Source of the DNA: JAJEAD01 sp964420925 | GTDB lineage: Bacteria > Pseudomonadota > Gammaproteobacteria > HK1 | Reading direction: 5' to 3' | NCBI GenBank assembly: GCA_964420925.1 | Contig: CAYQVB010000055.1 | Location: 1-64,000, forward strand | Length of the DNA: 64,000 nucleotides | Part shown: piece by piece, positions 52,148-63,455 of the stretch | Layout of the letters: each line of letters opens with the position of its first letter | Position numbering within the stretch: the first letter of the stretch is position 1 | Notes under the pieces: generated by a model | What the model saw: only the letters and a program-made list of their open reading frames with translations | What the model was told of the DNA's origin: nothing | Databases searched by the model: none | Made by a program: the position numbers and the translations under genes

Positions 52148-52546
52148 GTGAGTGAGCAAGCACGTCGCGTACCCGACCGGGCGGTGTTCCTCGCCCGCAA
52201 GGTCGAGGAGCTGAAGATCGGTGAGGTCCGGCGTCACATCTTTCTGTGCGCGGACCAGACGGATCCCAAGTGCTCCCGGAAGGACGACAGTCTCGACTCG
52301 TGGAGCTTTCTCAAGCGACGCCTGAGCGAGCTCGGCCTCGTCGACGACGGCACCGTGTACCGGACCAAGGCGAACTGCCTGCGGGTATGCCAGCAGGGTC
52401 CGATCGCGGTGGTCTATCCGGATGGAGTCTGGTATCGAGGCTGCACCCCGGAGGTGCTGGAGCGCATCATTCAGGAGCACCTCGTCGGCGGCCGGCCGGT
52501 GGCCGACTACGCCTTCTACACGCACCCGCTGCCCGCACCGGCATGA
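52148..52546 (+). CDS. Thioredoxin-like [2Fe-2S] ferredoxin
   Basis: 132-aa protein of the thioredoxin-fold [2Fe-2S] ferredoxin family. Cluster ligands are C34 and C42 in FLCADQTDPKCSRKDD, and C77 and C81 in RTKANCLRVCQQGPIAVVYP (spacing C-x7-C-x34-C-x3-C). GVWYRGCTPEVLERIIQEHL completes the fold. GTG 52148 is chosen because upstream codons are not protein-like and GGAG lies about 11 bases before. Such ferredoxins donate electrons or act in Fe-S chemistry; the partner is not evident. polB starts 40 bp downstream. Confidence 0.82.
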   Translation: MSEQARRVPDRAVFLARKVEELKIGEVRRHIFLCADQTDPKCSRKDDSLDSWSFLKRRLSELGLVDDGTVYRTKANCLRVCQQGPIAVVYPDGVWYRGCTPEVLERIIQEHLVGGRPVADYAFYTHPLPAPA

Positions 52547-52586
52547 ACGCTCTGCAGCGGGCCGTCGGGATCCCTGCCTCCGGCTG

Positions 52587-54914
52587 ATGCCGGAGGTCTC
52601 GCGCGACTGCTTTCTCCTGACGCGCCAGTGGCGCGACACCCGGTCCGGGCTCGAGCTCTCCTTCTGGGGCTGCTCGGAGTCGGGTCCGGTACGAGTGGTG
52701 GTGGAGGGGGAGCGTGCGGTTGCGTTCATCCCGCGCGAGGCGCTTCTTCCCCCTCGCATTGCGGAGGATCCGGGCATCGCGAGGCGTCCTCTGGCGCTGC
52801 GCGACCTCGAAGGGCAACCGGTGGACGGCCTCTATTTCCGATACCAGCGCGCGCTGGTGGAGGCGCGCGAGCTTCTGTGCCGGCATGGCGTGCAGGTCTT
52901 CGAGTCGGACCTCAAGCCGAGTGACCGTTACCTGATGGAGCGCTTCATCGGCGCCGCGTTCCACGTCAGCGGCGAGGCGCGGGGACGCGGCGCCCATCTC
53001 GAGCTCCGAAACCCGGTGATGAAACGTGCCTCCTTCCGCCCGCGCTTCCGGTACGTCGCCATCGACATCGAGACCTCGGGCTTCGACGGGCAGCTCTACT
53101 CGATCGCGGTGAGCGCCGGCCATCGACACCGCGTGTTCATGGTCACCGGCCGGACCCTGGTTGCGCCCGAGCTGGCGCTGGTCTGCTGCCGGGACGAACG
53201 CGAGGCGCTGATGCGCTTCTTCCACTGGATGAGCCGTTTCGACCCGGACCTGATCCTCGGCTGGAACGTGCTGAACTTCGATCTGGACTTCCTCGAGCGG
53301 CGTTGCGAGGCGGTGGGAGTGGGGTTCGCGCTCGCACGCGGTGGCGAAGGGGCGCGCATCCTGCAGCCTGAATCTCGGGCCGGAGTGCGGGTCGCGCGGG
53401 TGCCCGGGCGCGTCGTGCTGGACGGCATCGACCTGCTGCGCGCCAGCTTCCGCACCTTCGAGAGCTTCGAGCTCGAGCATGTTTCGCAGGCGATGCTCGG
53501 CAGGGGAAAGCGCCTGTCCGCCGGCACCGACAAGCTCGCGGAGATCGCCCGACTGTACCGGGAGGATCCCATCGAGCTCGCGCGCTACAACCTCGAGGAC
53601 TGCCGGCTCGTCGAGGAGATCTTCGAGCGCGCGCACCTCGTGGACTTCGCGATGCGGCGAGCCGAGATGACCGGACTGGCGATGGACCGTCTCGGCGGCT
53701 CGGTCGCCGCCTTCGACCACCTCTACCTGCCTCGCCTGCACCGGCGGGGGCGCGTGGCGCGCGATGTCGGCGCCGCTCCGGGCGACTCGGAGGGCAGTCC
53801 CGGCGGCTACGTTCTCGACTCGAAACCCGGGCTCCACGACGATGTGCTGCTGCTCGACTTCAAGAGCCTGTACCCGAGCATCATCCGGACCTTCCGGATC
53901 GATCCCTTCGGGCTCGTCGAGCCGGGGTCCGATCCGGTGCCCGGCTTCGCCGGCGCCGCCTTCGCCCGGGAGGGCGCGATTCTTCCCGACCTGGTGGCGG
54001 AGCTCGGAGCCGTCCGCGAGGAGGCGAAGGCGGCCGGCGACGGCGCCCTCTCCCAGGCGGTCAAGATCCTGATGAACTCCCTCTATGGGGTGCTCGGCAC
54101 CAGCGCCTGCCGCTTCTTCGATCCGCGGCTTGCGACCAGCATCACCCGCCGCGGGCACGAGATCATCCAGAAGAGTCGGGACTTCATCGAAGCGCGGGGC
54201 TATCCGGTGATCTACGGTGACACCGACTCGCTGTTCCTGCTGCTTCCCACCCGGAGCGACGAGGGCGGCGCGGCGGCCACGGGAGAGGAGCTCGCGCACG
54301 CGCTCAACGCCTGGTGGCGGGGCGAGATCGCGAGGGAGCATCGTCTCGAGTCCTTTCTCGAGGCCGAGTTCGAGACTCACTTCCTGCGCTTTCTCATGCC
54401 CACCGTGCGCGGTGAGCGCACCGGCAGCAAGAAGCGCTACGCGGGCCTGGTGCGCGGTGCCAACGGCGAGTTCGACGTGGTGTTCAAGGGGCTGGAAAGC
54501 GTGCGCACCGACTGGACTCCGCTCGCCCGCGCGTTTCAGCGAGAGCTCTACCGGAGGGTGTTTCTGGAAGAGCCCTTCGAAGAGTATGTGCAGGGAACGC
54601 TGGACGATCTGCAGGCGGGGCGTCTCGACGATCAGCTCGTCTATCGAAAGCGCCTGCGCCGCCCCGTTGCCGAGTACACGCACAACGTGCCGCCCCACGT
54701 GCAGGCCGCGGCCAAGCTCGCGCGGCCCGGGCGCTGGGTGAGCTACATGATCACGCACGGCGGGCCGGAGCCGGTTGCCGGAGCGGCGGGGCGGCCCCGT
54801 CCCGACTACGAGCACTACCGCGAACGCCAGCTCGCCCCTGCCGCCGACGGCATCCTGCACTTCCTCGGCACCAGCTTCGCGGAGATTACCGATACCCAGC
54901 TCCGGATGTTCTGA
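52587..54914 (+). CDS. polB: DNA polymerase II (family B)
   Basis: 775-aa family B polymerase, close in length to E. coli Pol II, which acts in replication restart and damage tolerance. The 3'-5' exonuclease motifs are DIETSG (D160, E162), the Exo II region DPDLILGWNVLNFDLDF and the Exo III stretch ARYNLEDCRLVEE. The polymerase motifs are DFKSLYPSII (D424), the motif B helix AVKILMNSLYGVLG and the catalytic YGDTDS (Y543-S548), followed by GSKKRYAGL. ATG 52587 gives the family-like MPEVSRDCFLLTRQWRD start. In many bacteria the gene is LexA-regulated, but no clear LexA box is visible just upstream. Confidence 0.96.
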   Translation: MPEVSRDCFLLTRQWRDTRSGLELSFWGCSESGPVRVVVEGERAVAFIPREALLPPRIAEDPGIARRPLALRDLEGQPVDGLYFRYQRALVEARELLCRHGVQVFESDLKPSDRYLMERFIGAAFHVSGEARGRGAHLELRNPVMKRASFRPRFRYVAIDIETSGFDGQLYSIAVSAGHRHRVFMVTGRTLVAPELALVCCRDEREALMRFFHWMSRFDPDLILGWNVLNFDLDFLERRCEAVGVGFALARGGEGARILQPESRAGVRVARVPGRVVLDGIDLLRASFRTFESFELEHVSQAMLGRGKRLSAGTDKLAEIARLYREDPIELARYNLEDCRLVEEIFERAHLVDFAMRRAEMTGLAMDRLGGSVAAFDHLYLPRLHRRGRVARDVGAAPGDSEGSPGGYVLDSKPGLHDDVLLLDFKSLYPSIIRTFRIDPFGLVEPGSDPVPGFAGAAFAREGAILPDLVAELGAVREEAKAAGDGALSQAVKILMNSLYGVLGTSACRFFDPRLATSITRRGHEIIQKSRDFIEARGYPVIYGDTDSLFLLLPTRSDEGGAAATGEELAHALNAWWRGEIAREHRLESFLEAEFETHFLRFLMPTVRGERTGSKKRYAGLVRGANGEFDVVFKGLESVRTDWTPLARAFQRELYRRVFLEEPFEEYVQGTLDDLQAGRLDDQLVYRKRLRRPVAEYTHNVPPHVQAAAKLARPGRWVSYMITHGGPEPVAGAAGRPRPDYEHYRERQLAPAADGILHFLGTSFAEITDTQLRMF

Positions 54915-54965
54915 AGGGCCGGGGGCGCTCGGGCGCCAGGGAGCTCCGAGTGGAATAATCTCCCC

Positions 54966-56333
54966 ATGGGACTGCGCGGAGCATTCTGGAAGGAACTCAT
55001 CACCAGCCTCGCGGCGGCGGGACGGGGGCTCCTCGGCCGGCGGGCCGAGGTGTACTCGGACGAGGACATCCGGGAGCTTTGTCGTGCGCTGCTCCGCACC
55101 AAGGGGGAAGCGTCGGTCGTCACCATGGCCCGGCGGGCGCTGGACGCGTTTGCCCGACTCGACGCCGGGGAACGGGACGGGTTCTTCGAGTTCCTGCGAA
55201 ACGAGCTCGGTGCCGATCCGGCCGCTCTCGACGCGGCAATCGAAGGTTACCGCGCCTCCCCGGGCCCGGACACGGCGGCGGCGCTCGCGGCCGCGGCCGA
55301 GCCGCGGCGCCAGGAGCTCCTGCGCCTGATGAATACCGCCCCGGACGGCACCCGCGACATCCTCGCGATGCGCGAAGCCCTGCTCGACACACTGCCCCGG
55401 CACCCGGAGCTCCGGCTGGTGGACGATGACTTCGTGCACCTGCTCCGTTCCTGGTTCAACCGCGGGTTCCTCGAGCTGCACCGCATCGACTGGCGAACGC
55501 CGGCGCTCGTGCTCGAGAAGATCATCGAGTACGAGGCGGTGCACCAGGTGCTCGACTGGGAGGATCTGCGCCGTCGCCTCCAGGCGGACCGGCGCTGCTT
55601 CGGATTCTTCCACCCCTCACTGCCCGACGAGCCGCTCATCTTCGTGGAGGTCGCGCTGTGCAAAGGGCTGGCCGGCTCGGTCACGGATCTGCTCTTCGGA
55701 GCGGTGGAGCCGGACGTGGACGCGGATACCGCCGTCTTCTACTCCATCAGCAACTGCCAGCGGGGACTCGTCGGGATCTCCTTCGGCAATTTCCTCATCA
55801 AGCAGGTGGTGCGAGAGCTCGCCGGCGAGATCCCGAAGCTCGGGACCTTCGCCACCCTCTCGCCGGTCTCCGGCTTCCGCAAGTGGCTGATCCGGGCGGC
55901 GCGGGAGGGACGGCTGCCTCCCGTGCCGGACGGTGGGGATGCGAAGCTCGACGGGGTCGACGCATCCGATTGGCCGGCGGACCGGCCGCCCGGGGAGCAC
56001 CTGAGAGCACACCTGTTCCGGCTCTGCGCACACTACCTGCTGCACGAGAAACGCGGGCTCCATCCGCTCGATCCGGTCGCCCGCTTTCACCTGCGCAACG
56101 GCGCCCGCCTCGAACGGATCAACTGGATAAGCGACCCTTCGCGGTTGGGTCTCTCCCAGTCCGCCGGCATGACCGTGAACTACATCTACGACGATGCGGA
56201 CCTCGTCGCCAACCACGAGGCATTCGTCAACGAGGGCCGGATCGCCCACTCGCGCGCGATTCGATCCCTCGCGGGACCGGCCGTGGAGACGGGCCGTGAT
56301 CGCGGGCGCGCACTCACGCCCCGCGGGAGCTGA
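54966..56333 (+). CDS. Malonyl-CoA decarboxylase
   Basis: 455-aa cytosolic enzyme converting malonyl-CoA to acetyl-CoA and CO2. The N-terminal ~150 residues are the helical oligomerisation domain. The GNAT-like catalytic domain follows, with CFGFFHPSLPDEPLIFVEVA, FYSISNCQRGLVGISFGNFL, TFATLSPVSGFRKWLI, DPVARFHLRNGARLERINW and the conserved AGMTVNYIYD. The catalytic Ser and His lie in the SPVSGF and ARFH blocks. It has no partner genes (no malonyl-CoA synthetase or dicarboxylate transporter nearby), so a general role in disposing of malonyl-CoA is the simplest reading. The ATG at 54966 is preceded only by a weak site. Confidence 0.93.
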   Translation: MGLRGAFWKELITSLAAAGRGLLGRRAEVYSDEDIRELCRALLRTKGEASVVTMARRALDAFARLDAGERDGFFEFLRNELGADPAALDAAIEGYRASPGPDTAAALAAAAEPRRQELLRLMNTAPDGTRDILAMREALLDTLPRHPELRLVDDDFVHLLRSWFNRGFLELHRIDWRTPALVLEKIIEYEAVHQVLDWEDLRRRLQADRRCFGFFHPSLPDEPLIFVEVALCKGLAGSVTDLLFGAVEPDVDADTAVFYSISNCQRGLVGISFGNFLIKQVVRELAGEIPKLGTFATLSPVSGFRKWLIRAAREGRLPPVPDGGDAKLDGVDASDWPADRPPGEHLRAHLFRLCAHYLLHEKRGLHPLDPVARFHLRNGARLERINWISDPSRLGLSQSAGMTVNYIYDDADLVANHEAFVNEGRIAHSRAIRSLAGPAVETGRDRGRALTPRGS

Positions 56334-56614
56334 GCCTCACGCCGCCTCTCGACCGGCGCGTGGGTAGCGACCCCAGCCCTCGGCGCGGCGTCAGGGAACC
56401 TCGAGCTGCAGGCCGCCACTTCCGGCAGGCCGGCGACGAGGTTCAGGTGGATTCCCGTGCATTGCACGAGCTCGCACAGACGAGGATTTGGTTCGCCCGG
56501 TACATCAGGCGGAAACCGCAGCACGCTCCTTCGATGTGCGCCGGCAATTGAGTCCCGGGCAGCGCGCGGCGATGATGGCGCCTCATTTCAGTGGTCAGCG
56601 GCGGGGTCTCCGGC

Positions 56615-57223
56615 ATGAAGCTCTTCCACAACATCGCATCGCCCTTCGTGCGCAAGGTGCGGGTCCTCGCGGCGGAAACCGGTCTCGCCTCCCGGATCGA
56701 GCTGGTGCAATCGGTGTTCACGCCGGTCAGTCCCGATACGGACCTCTTCGCGTCCAATCCGCTCGGCAAGATCCCGACGCTGATGCTCGACGACGGGACC
56801 GCGCTCTTCGATTCGCGGGTGATCTGCGAGTACCTCGATACCCTGCACGAGGGTCCGAAGATGTTCCCGCCGGAGGGAGAGGCGCGCTGGGCGGCGCTCA
56901 CCCGCCACGCGCTGGGGGACGGGATTCTCGATGCGGCGGTGGGCACGCGCTACGAGCTCGCGCTGCGCGAGCCCTCCCGGCAGTGGCCGGAGTGGATCGA
57001 GAACCAGAGGCAGAAGTACCGGCGCTCCCTCGATGCGCTCGAGGCGGAGGCCGCCTCGCTCGACGGCGCCCTCGACATCGGCGTGATCACCGCGGCCTGC
57101 GCGCTCGGCTACCTCGATTTCCGCTATCCGGACGAGGGGTGGCGCGACACGCGGCCCGGCCTCGCACGCTGGTACGCATCGTTCTCCGAGCGCGAATCGA
57201 TGCGGACCACCGTACCGGAATAG
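56615..57223 (+). CDS. Glutathione S-transferase family protein
   Basis: 202-aa GST. The thioredoxin-like N-domain MKLFHNIASPFVRKVRVLAA has the usual Ser-Pro-(Phe)-x-Arg-Lys active-site region and NPLGKIPTLMLDDG with the cis-Pro. SRVICEYLD carries the glutathione gamma-Glu binding ES/SR site. The helical C-domain covers residues ~85-200 (LDGALDIGVITAACALGYLD). The ATG at 56615 is chosen as the conserved GST start; 24 upstream bases are in frame. Substrate unknown. The 56334-56614 gap before it shows no feature. Confidence 0.89.
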   Translation: MKLFHNIASPFVRKVRVLAAETGLASRIELVQSVFTPVSPDTDLFASNPLGKIPTLMLDDGTALFDSRVICEYLDTLHEGPKMFPPEGEARWAALTRHALGDGILDAAVGTRYELALREPSRQWPEWIENQRQKYRRSLDALEAEAASLDGALDIGVITAACALGYLDFRYPDEGWRDTRPGLARWYASFSERESMRTTVPE

Positions 57224-57325
57224 CTCGCCAGCAGGACCCCGCCACGGCGTACGGCGTCCATCCGTTCCGCCCGACGGGGCTGTGTTAGCCTTTCGTCCGA
57301 TTCCGTCCGGCATCTCACGCGCCCC

Positions 57326-59121
<1,796 letters not shown>

Positions 59122-59125
<4 letters not shown>

Positions 59126-60309
59126 GCGCCGCTCCCGCGCCGCCGTCCGACGCCCAAGAAGGCGCAGGGCTCTATCTGCACATCCCCTTCTGCTCCGCCG
59201 TGTGCCCGTACTGCGACTTCGCGGTGCAGGTCGGAGCGCCCCCGGAGCGCGAGGCATTCGTTCGGGACCTGATTCGGGAGACGGCTCTGTGGAGCGATTG
59301 GCAGGCGCCTATCGACACGATCTATCTCGGTGGCGGCACCCCCTCCCTCCTCACCGCCGACCAGCTCGACCGGCTCCTCGATGCGGTGCGCGGGAACCTG
59401 CCGGTGCGCGCCGACGTCCGGATCTTCTTCGAAGCAAACCCTGAAGACGTCAGCCCGGACGCGGTGTCCGCCTGGCGCGCCCTGGGCGTTGCCACCCTGA
59501 GCCTCGGCGTGCAGTCATTCGACGATCGGGAGTTGCGCTTTCTCGGCCGGCGCCACGACGGCGCCCGCGGGCGCGAGGCGCTCGCGCAATGCCTCGCGGC
59601 GGGCTTCGACACCGTGTCGCTGGATCTCATCTTCGGCCTGCCCGATCAGTCCGCGGACACGCTTCGCGCCAGCCTCGATACCGCGGCCGCGCTCGCCCCG
59701 GACCACGTCTCCTGCTACCAGTTGACGGTGCACGAAGGCACCGCGTTCGGCCGCCGCCGCGCGCGGGGCCGACTCGTGGAGATGGCCGAAGACGATCAGG
59801 CTGAGCGCTACGCGCTGGTCCACGAGGTGCTCGGTCGCGCGGGGCTGCCGGCCTACGAGGTCAGCAACTTCGCCCGCGCGCCGCGGCATCGCTCCCGGCA
59901 CAACATGAAGTACTGGCGCCACCTGCCCTACCTCGGCCTCGGCCTCTCCGCCCACTCCTTCGACGGGCGCCGGCGCTGGTGGAACCACCGCGGCATTCGA
60001 GCGTACCGGGCCGCGCTCGACGGAGGCGAGCGTCCGGTGGCGGGGAGCGAGACGCTCTCGAAGGACGACCTTGCCCTCGAAGCGCTGATGTTCGGACTGC
60101 GCACCGTCGACGGCATCGACCTCGGCGACTTCCGGCGGCGTTTCGGCATCGACCTTGCCGCGCGCGATCGACGCTTCGTCGACGATTGCGTCGAATCGGG
60201 GCTCCTGGCGCTCGGTGAAGACCGCCTCGCGCCGACCGCCTCGGGGCTCGCGGTCGCCGACGCCCTCGCCGCGCGCCTCGACCTGCACGGGGCGTCGGAC
60301 GCCCGATAG
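59122..60309 (+). CDS. hemW: HemW, radical SAM haem chaperone (HemN-like)
   Basis: Radical SAM protein of the HemW group, which binds haem and helps deliver it to respiratory enzymes. The cluster motif is FCSAVCPYCDF (C24, C28, C31: C-x3-C-x2-C). IYLGGGTPSLL, SLGVQSFDDRELRFLGR and SNFARAPRHRSRHNMKYW follow. The true HemN cysteine upstream is absent, as in HemW. No ATG, GTG or TTG lies in frame between the end of the protein-like part and the lepA region. The best start is CTG at 59122, overlapping the lepA TGA (CTGA), giving 395 aa. Confidence 0.9.
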
Positions 60310-60311
60310 CG

Positions 60312-63300
60312 TCAGGCGGGACGAGGTGTGAGCACCGGGGCCGGGCTGGCGGCCCGACCGCGCCAACGTTTCTCTCCCAGGACCAGCAGGCTCGGGGTCA
60401 GCACCAGGGTGAGCACGGTGGCGAAGGCGAGCCCGCCCGCGACCGCGGTGGCGAGCTGGGTCCACCACTGGGTGGAGGGCCCGCCCACCGCGATGCTGCG
60501 TCCGACGATGTCGATGTTCACGCCCAGCACCATCGGCATCAGGCCGAGCACGGTGGTGATCGAGGTCAGCACCACCGGGCGCAGGCGCAGGACGCCGGTG
60601 CGCAGCGCCGCCTCGACCGGATCCATGCCGCCGCGGCGCAGGATGTTGTAGGTGTCGATGAGCACGATGTTGTTGTTGACCACGATGCCCGCGAGCGCGA
60701 TCACCCCGATGCCGCTCATCACGATGCCGAAGGGCTGATCGGTGATGAGGAGGCCGAGGAGCACACCGATCGTGGAGAGAAGCACCGCGCTCAGGATCAG
60801 GAAAGCCTGGTAGAAGCTGTTGAACTGGGTGACGAGAATGATCGCCATCACGAAGAGCGCGGCGCCGAAGGCCTTCGTCAGGAAGGCTTCCGCCTCACGC
60901 TGCTCTTCGTCCTCACCCTTGAAGGTCACCGCGATGCGCGGATCGAGGCCGGAGCCGGCGAGCCAGTTCCTGATCTCGGTGACCTTTTCGTTCACCGGAA
61001 CGCCTTCGCGGACTTCCGACTCGATTTTCAGGATGCGCTGCCCGTCGGTGCGGTTGATGGTGCCGGTACGCGGAATCGCCGCACGGGTGACGAAGTTCGC
61101 GATGGGGACCGCGCCTTCGCTCGTCGTCACCCGCAGGCGGTCGAGCTGGCCGAGACTGCGGTCGCTGAACGGAAAGCGTACCCGGATCTCGACCTCGTCG
61201 TCGGTGTCGTCAGGCCGGTACTCACCGGCCTTGATGCCGTTGGTGATGAGCCGGATGGTGCTGCCCACGATGTTGACGTCGACCCCGAAGCGGCTCGCCT
61301 CCTCCCGGTCGACGCGCATCTGCCACTCGATGCCGGGGATCGGACGGGTGTCGGTGACATCCACGAGGCCTTCGATGCTCTCGAGGCCGGCTCGCATCTG
61401 CTCCACCGCGCCGGGCAGGAGCTCGGGCTCGGGTGCGCTCATCTCGACCTGGATGGCCTTGCCGACCGGTGGCCCCATCTCCTCCTTGCGCACTTCGAGC
61501 ACGATGCCGGCGAGGTCCGCGGTGCGCGCCCGCACTTCGTCCAGGATCTCCGCGGCGGGACGGCGATGGCGCCACTCGATGAACTCGAGCTGGATGATGC
61601 CGATGGTGTCCTCGCTGACCTCCTCGCTGCGAAAACGGGTGCCGCTTCGCGCGTAGATGCTCGCGAACTCCGGCATGTCGAGGATGCGCTGCTCCACTTC
61701 GCGCACGAGCTGATCCCGTTCGTCGACCGAGAGGTCGCCGCGGGCGTGCACGTGCAGGACCGCGTTCTCCGGCTCCACATCGGGGAAGAACTCCACGCCC
61801 CGGCCGAAGTGCCCGTACGCGGCGTACACGCCGGCCAGCAGCACGCCCGCGAGGAGAACCACGGAAACGGGATGGGTTACCGCGACCCGCACGACCCCGA
61901 GATACAGGCGGGAAGCGCCCGTAATCCGGTCGAGGTCTCCGGATTCGGCCGCGCTCAGGCTCTCGACCTGGTAGTCGCTGTCCGGGGCCCGCCGCCCGAC
62001 CACGCCCCCGAGGGTGGGGATGAAGACGAGCGCCATGAACAGCGAGGCGGCGAGGGTGGCGATGAGGGTGATGGGGAGGTACTTCATGAACTCGCCCACG
62101 ATCCCCGGCCAGAAGAGCAGGGGCATGAAGGCGGCGAGCGTGGTCGCGGTCGCGGCGATGATCGGCCATGCCATGCGCTTGGCCGCCATCGCGTAGGCTT
62201 CGCGCCGCGGGTGCCCTTCCGCCATGCGCCGATCGGCCAGCTCCACCACCACGATGGTGCCGTCGACCAGCATGCCCACCGCCATGATGAGCGAGAAGAG
62301 CACCACGATGTTGATGGTGAGGCCGGCGAAGCTGAGCACGAGGATGCCGGTGAGGAAGGAGCCGGGGATGGAGATCCCGACCAGGCCCGCGGTGCGCAGG
62401 CCGAGCGCCGCCACCACCACGATCATGACGAGCACGATCGCCGCGACGACATTGTTCTGCAGGTCGCGCAGCATGTTGCGGATGTCTTCGGACTTGTCCT
62501 GCGAGAAGCGCACCTGCACGCCGTCCGGCCAGTTGCGGCGCTCCTCCGCAACGAGCGCGCGCACGTCGGCGATGGTGTCGATGATGTTGGTGCCGATGCG
62601 CTTGGAGACCTCGAGCACGATGGCGGGCTGGCCGTCCACCCGCGCGAATCCGGTGGGGTCCTTGAAGGTGCGCCGCGCGATGCCGATGTCTCCGAAAGTG
62701 AGCACTCGATTGCCGCTCGTCTTGATCGGCACTTCGAGCACGTCTTCCGTCTTCTCGAAGAGCCCCGGCACCTTCACCGCGAAGCGCCCCTGCCCGGTGT
62801 CCAGCGCGCCCGCGGCCACGAGCTGGTTGTTGCGGGCGACGGAGCGCAGCAGCGCGCCCGGAGTCTGGTTGAGGCTCTCCAGGCGCCCCGGATCGACGAG
62901 CACCTCGAGCACGTCCTCCCGATCTCCCGCGATGTCCGCTTCCAGCACTCCGGAGAGCCCTTCGAGCTTGTCGCGCAGGTCACGGGCGAGGCCGACCAGC
63001 ACCCGCTCCGAGATGTCTCCGTAGAGGGTCACCACGATGACCGGGAAGAGCGCCACGTTGACCTCGTGCACCGAGGGCTCTTCGGTATCGCCGGGGAGCT
63101 CGTTCCTGGCGTCATCGACCTGCTCGCGCACGTCGCGGAGCGCCTGGTCGGCATCGAATCCCGCCTCGAACTCCAGCACCAGCGTGGCGCTGCCCTCACG
63201 CGCGGTGGCGCGCAGCTCCTTCAGGCCCTCGACGTTGCGCAGCTCCTGCTCCATCGGCCGCACCAGCAGGCGCTCCGCGTCCTCGGGAGAGATCCCGTCG

Positions 63301-63455
63301 TGCGGGATCAGGACGTAGATGATGGGAATCGCGATGTCGGGGTCCGATTCCTTCGGGATGGTCACGTAGGCGACGGAGCCGGCGACGAGGACCAGGGCCA
63401 GCACCAGCAGCACCGGCCGGGCCCTGTGCACCGCGGCGTCGATGACGCGAATCAA
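60312..63455 (-). CDS. RND efflux transporter, inner-membrane permease (AcrB/MexF-like superfamily)
   Basis: 1047-aa HAE-type RND pump. It has twelve membrane spans with two large periplasmic loops. N-terminal TIPKESDPDIAIPIIYVLIP replaces the usual P-E-x-(x)-P. The relay segment in the fourth span (SLIMAVGMLVDGTIVVVELA) has the Asp used for proton transfer. The second half mirrors it with VIALAGIVVNNNIVLIDTYN. The P-loop and pore-domain segments are complete. It starts with TTG at 63455, overlapping the adaptor stop (TTGA). No outer-membrane TolC-like gene is in the window. Its substrate is unknown; drug or lipid export are both possible. Confidence 0.94.
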   Translation of the reverse strand: MIRVIDAAVHRARPVLLVLALVLVAGSVAYVTIPKESDPDIAIPIIYVLIPHDGISPEDAERLLVRPMEQELRNVEGLKELRATAREGSATLVLEFEAGFDADQALRDVREQVDDARNELPGDTEEPSVHEVNVALFPVIVVTLYGDISERVLVGLARDLRDKLEGLSGVLEADIAGDREDVLEVLVDPGRLESLNQTPGALLRSVARNNQLVAAGALDTGQGRFAVKVPGLFEKTEDVLEVPIKTSGNRVLTFGDIGIARRTFKDPTGFARVDGQPAIVLEVSKRIGTNIIDTIADVRALVAEERRNWPDGVQVRFSQDKSEDIRNMLRDLQNNVVAAIVLVMIVVVAALGLRTAGLVGISIPGSFLTGILVLSFAGLTINIVVLFSLIMAVGMLVDGTIVVVELADRRMAEGHPRREAYAMAAKRMAWPIIAATATTLAAFMPLLFWPGIVGEFMKYLPITLIATLAASLFMALVFIPTLGGVVGRRAPDSDYQVESLSAAESGDLDRITGASRLYLGVVRVAVTHPVSVVLLAGVLLAGVYAAYGHFGRGVEFFPDVEPENAVLHVHARGDLSVDERDQLVREVEQRILDMPEFASIYARSGTRFRSEEVSEDTIGIIQLEFIEWRHRRPAAEILDEVRARTADLAGIVLEVRKEEMGPPVGKAIQVEMSAPEPELLPGAVEQMRAGLESIEGLVDVTDTRPIPGIEWQMRVDREEASRFGVDVNIVGSTIRLITNGIKAGEYRPDDTDDEVEIRVRFPFSDRSLGQLDRLRVTTSEGAVPIANFVTRAAIPRTGTINRTDGQRILKIESEVREGVPVNEKVTEIRNWLAGSGLDPRIAVTFKGEDEEQREAEAFLTKAFGAALFVMAIILVTQFNSFYQAFLILSAVLLSTIGVLLGLLITDQPFGIVMSGIGVIALAGIVVNNNIVLIDTYNILRRGGMDPVEAALRTGVLRLRPVVLTSITTVLGLMPMVLGVNIDIVGRSIAVGGPSTQWWTQLATAVAGGLAFATVLTLVLTPSLLVLGEKRWRGRAASPAPVLTPRPA

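Noticed and set aside
52467..55613. A 1048-codon minus-strand frame opposite polB and malonyl-CoA decarboxylase
   Set aside because: It spans two confirmed plus-strand genes and an intergenic gap, and has no recognisable domain.
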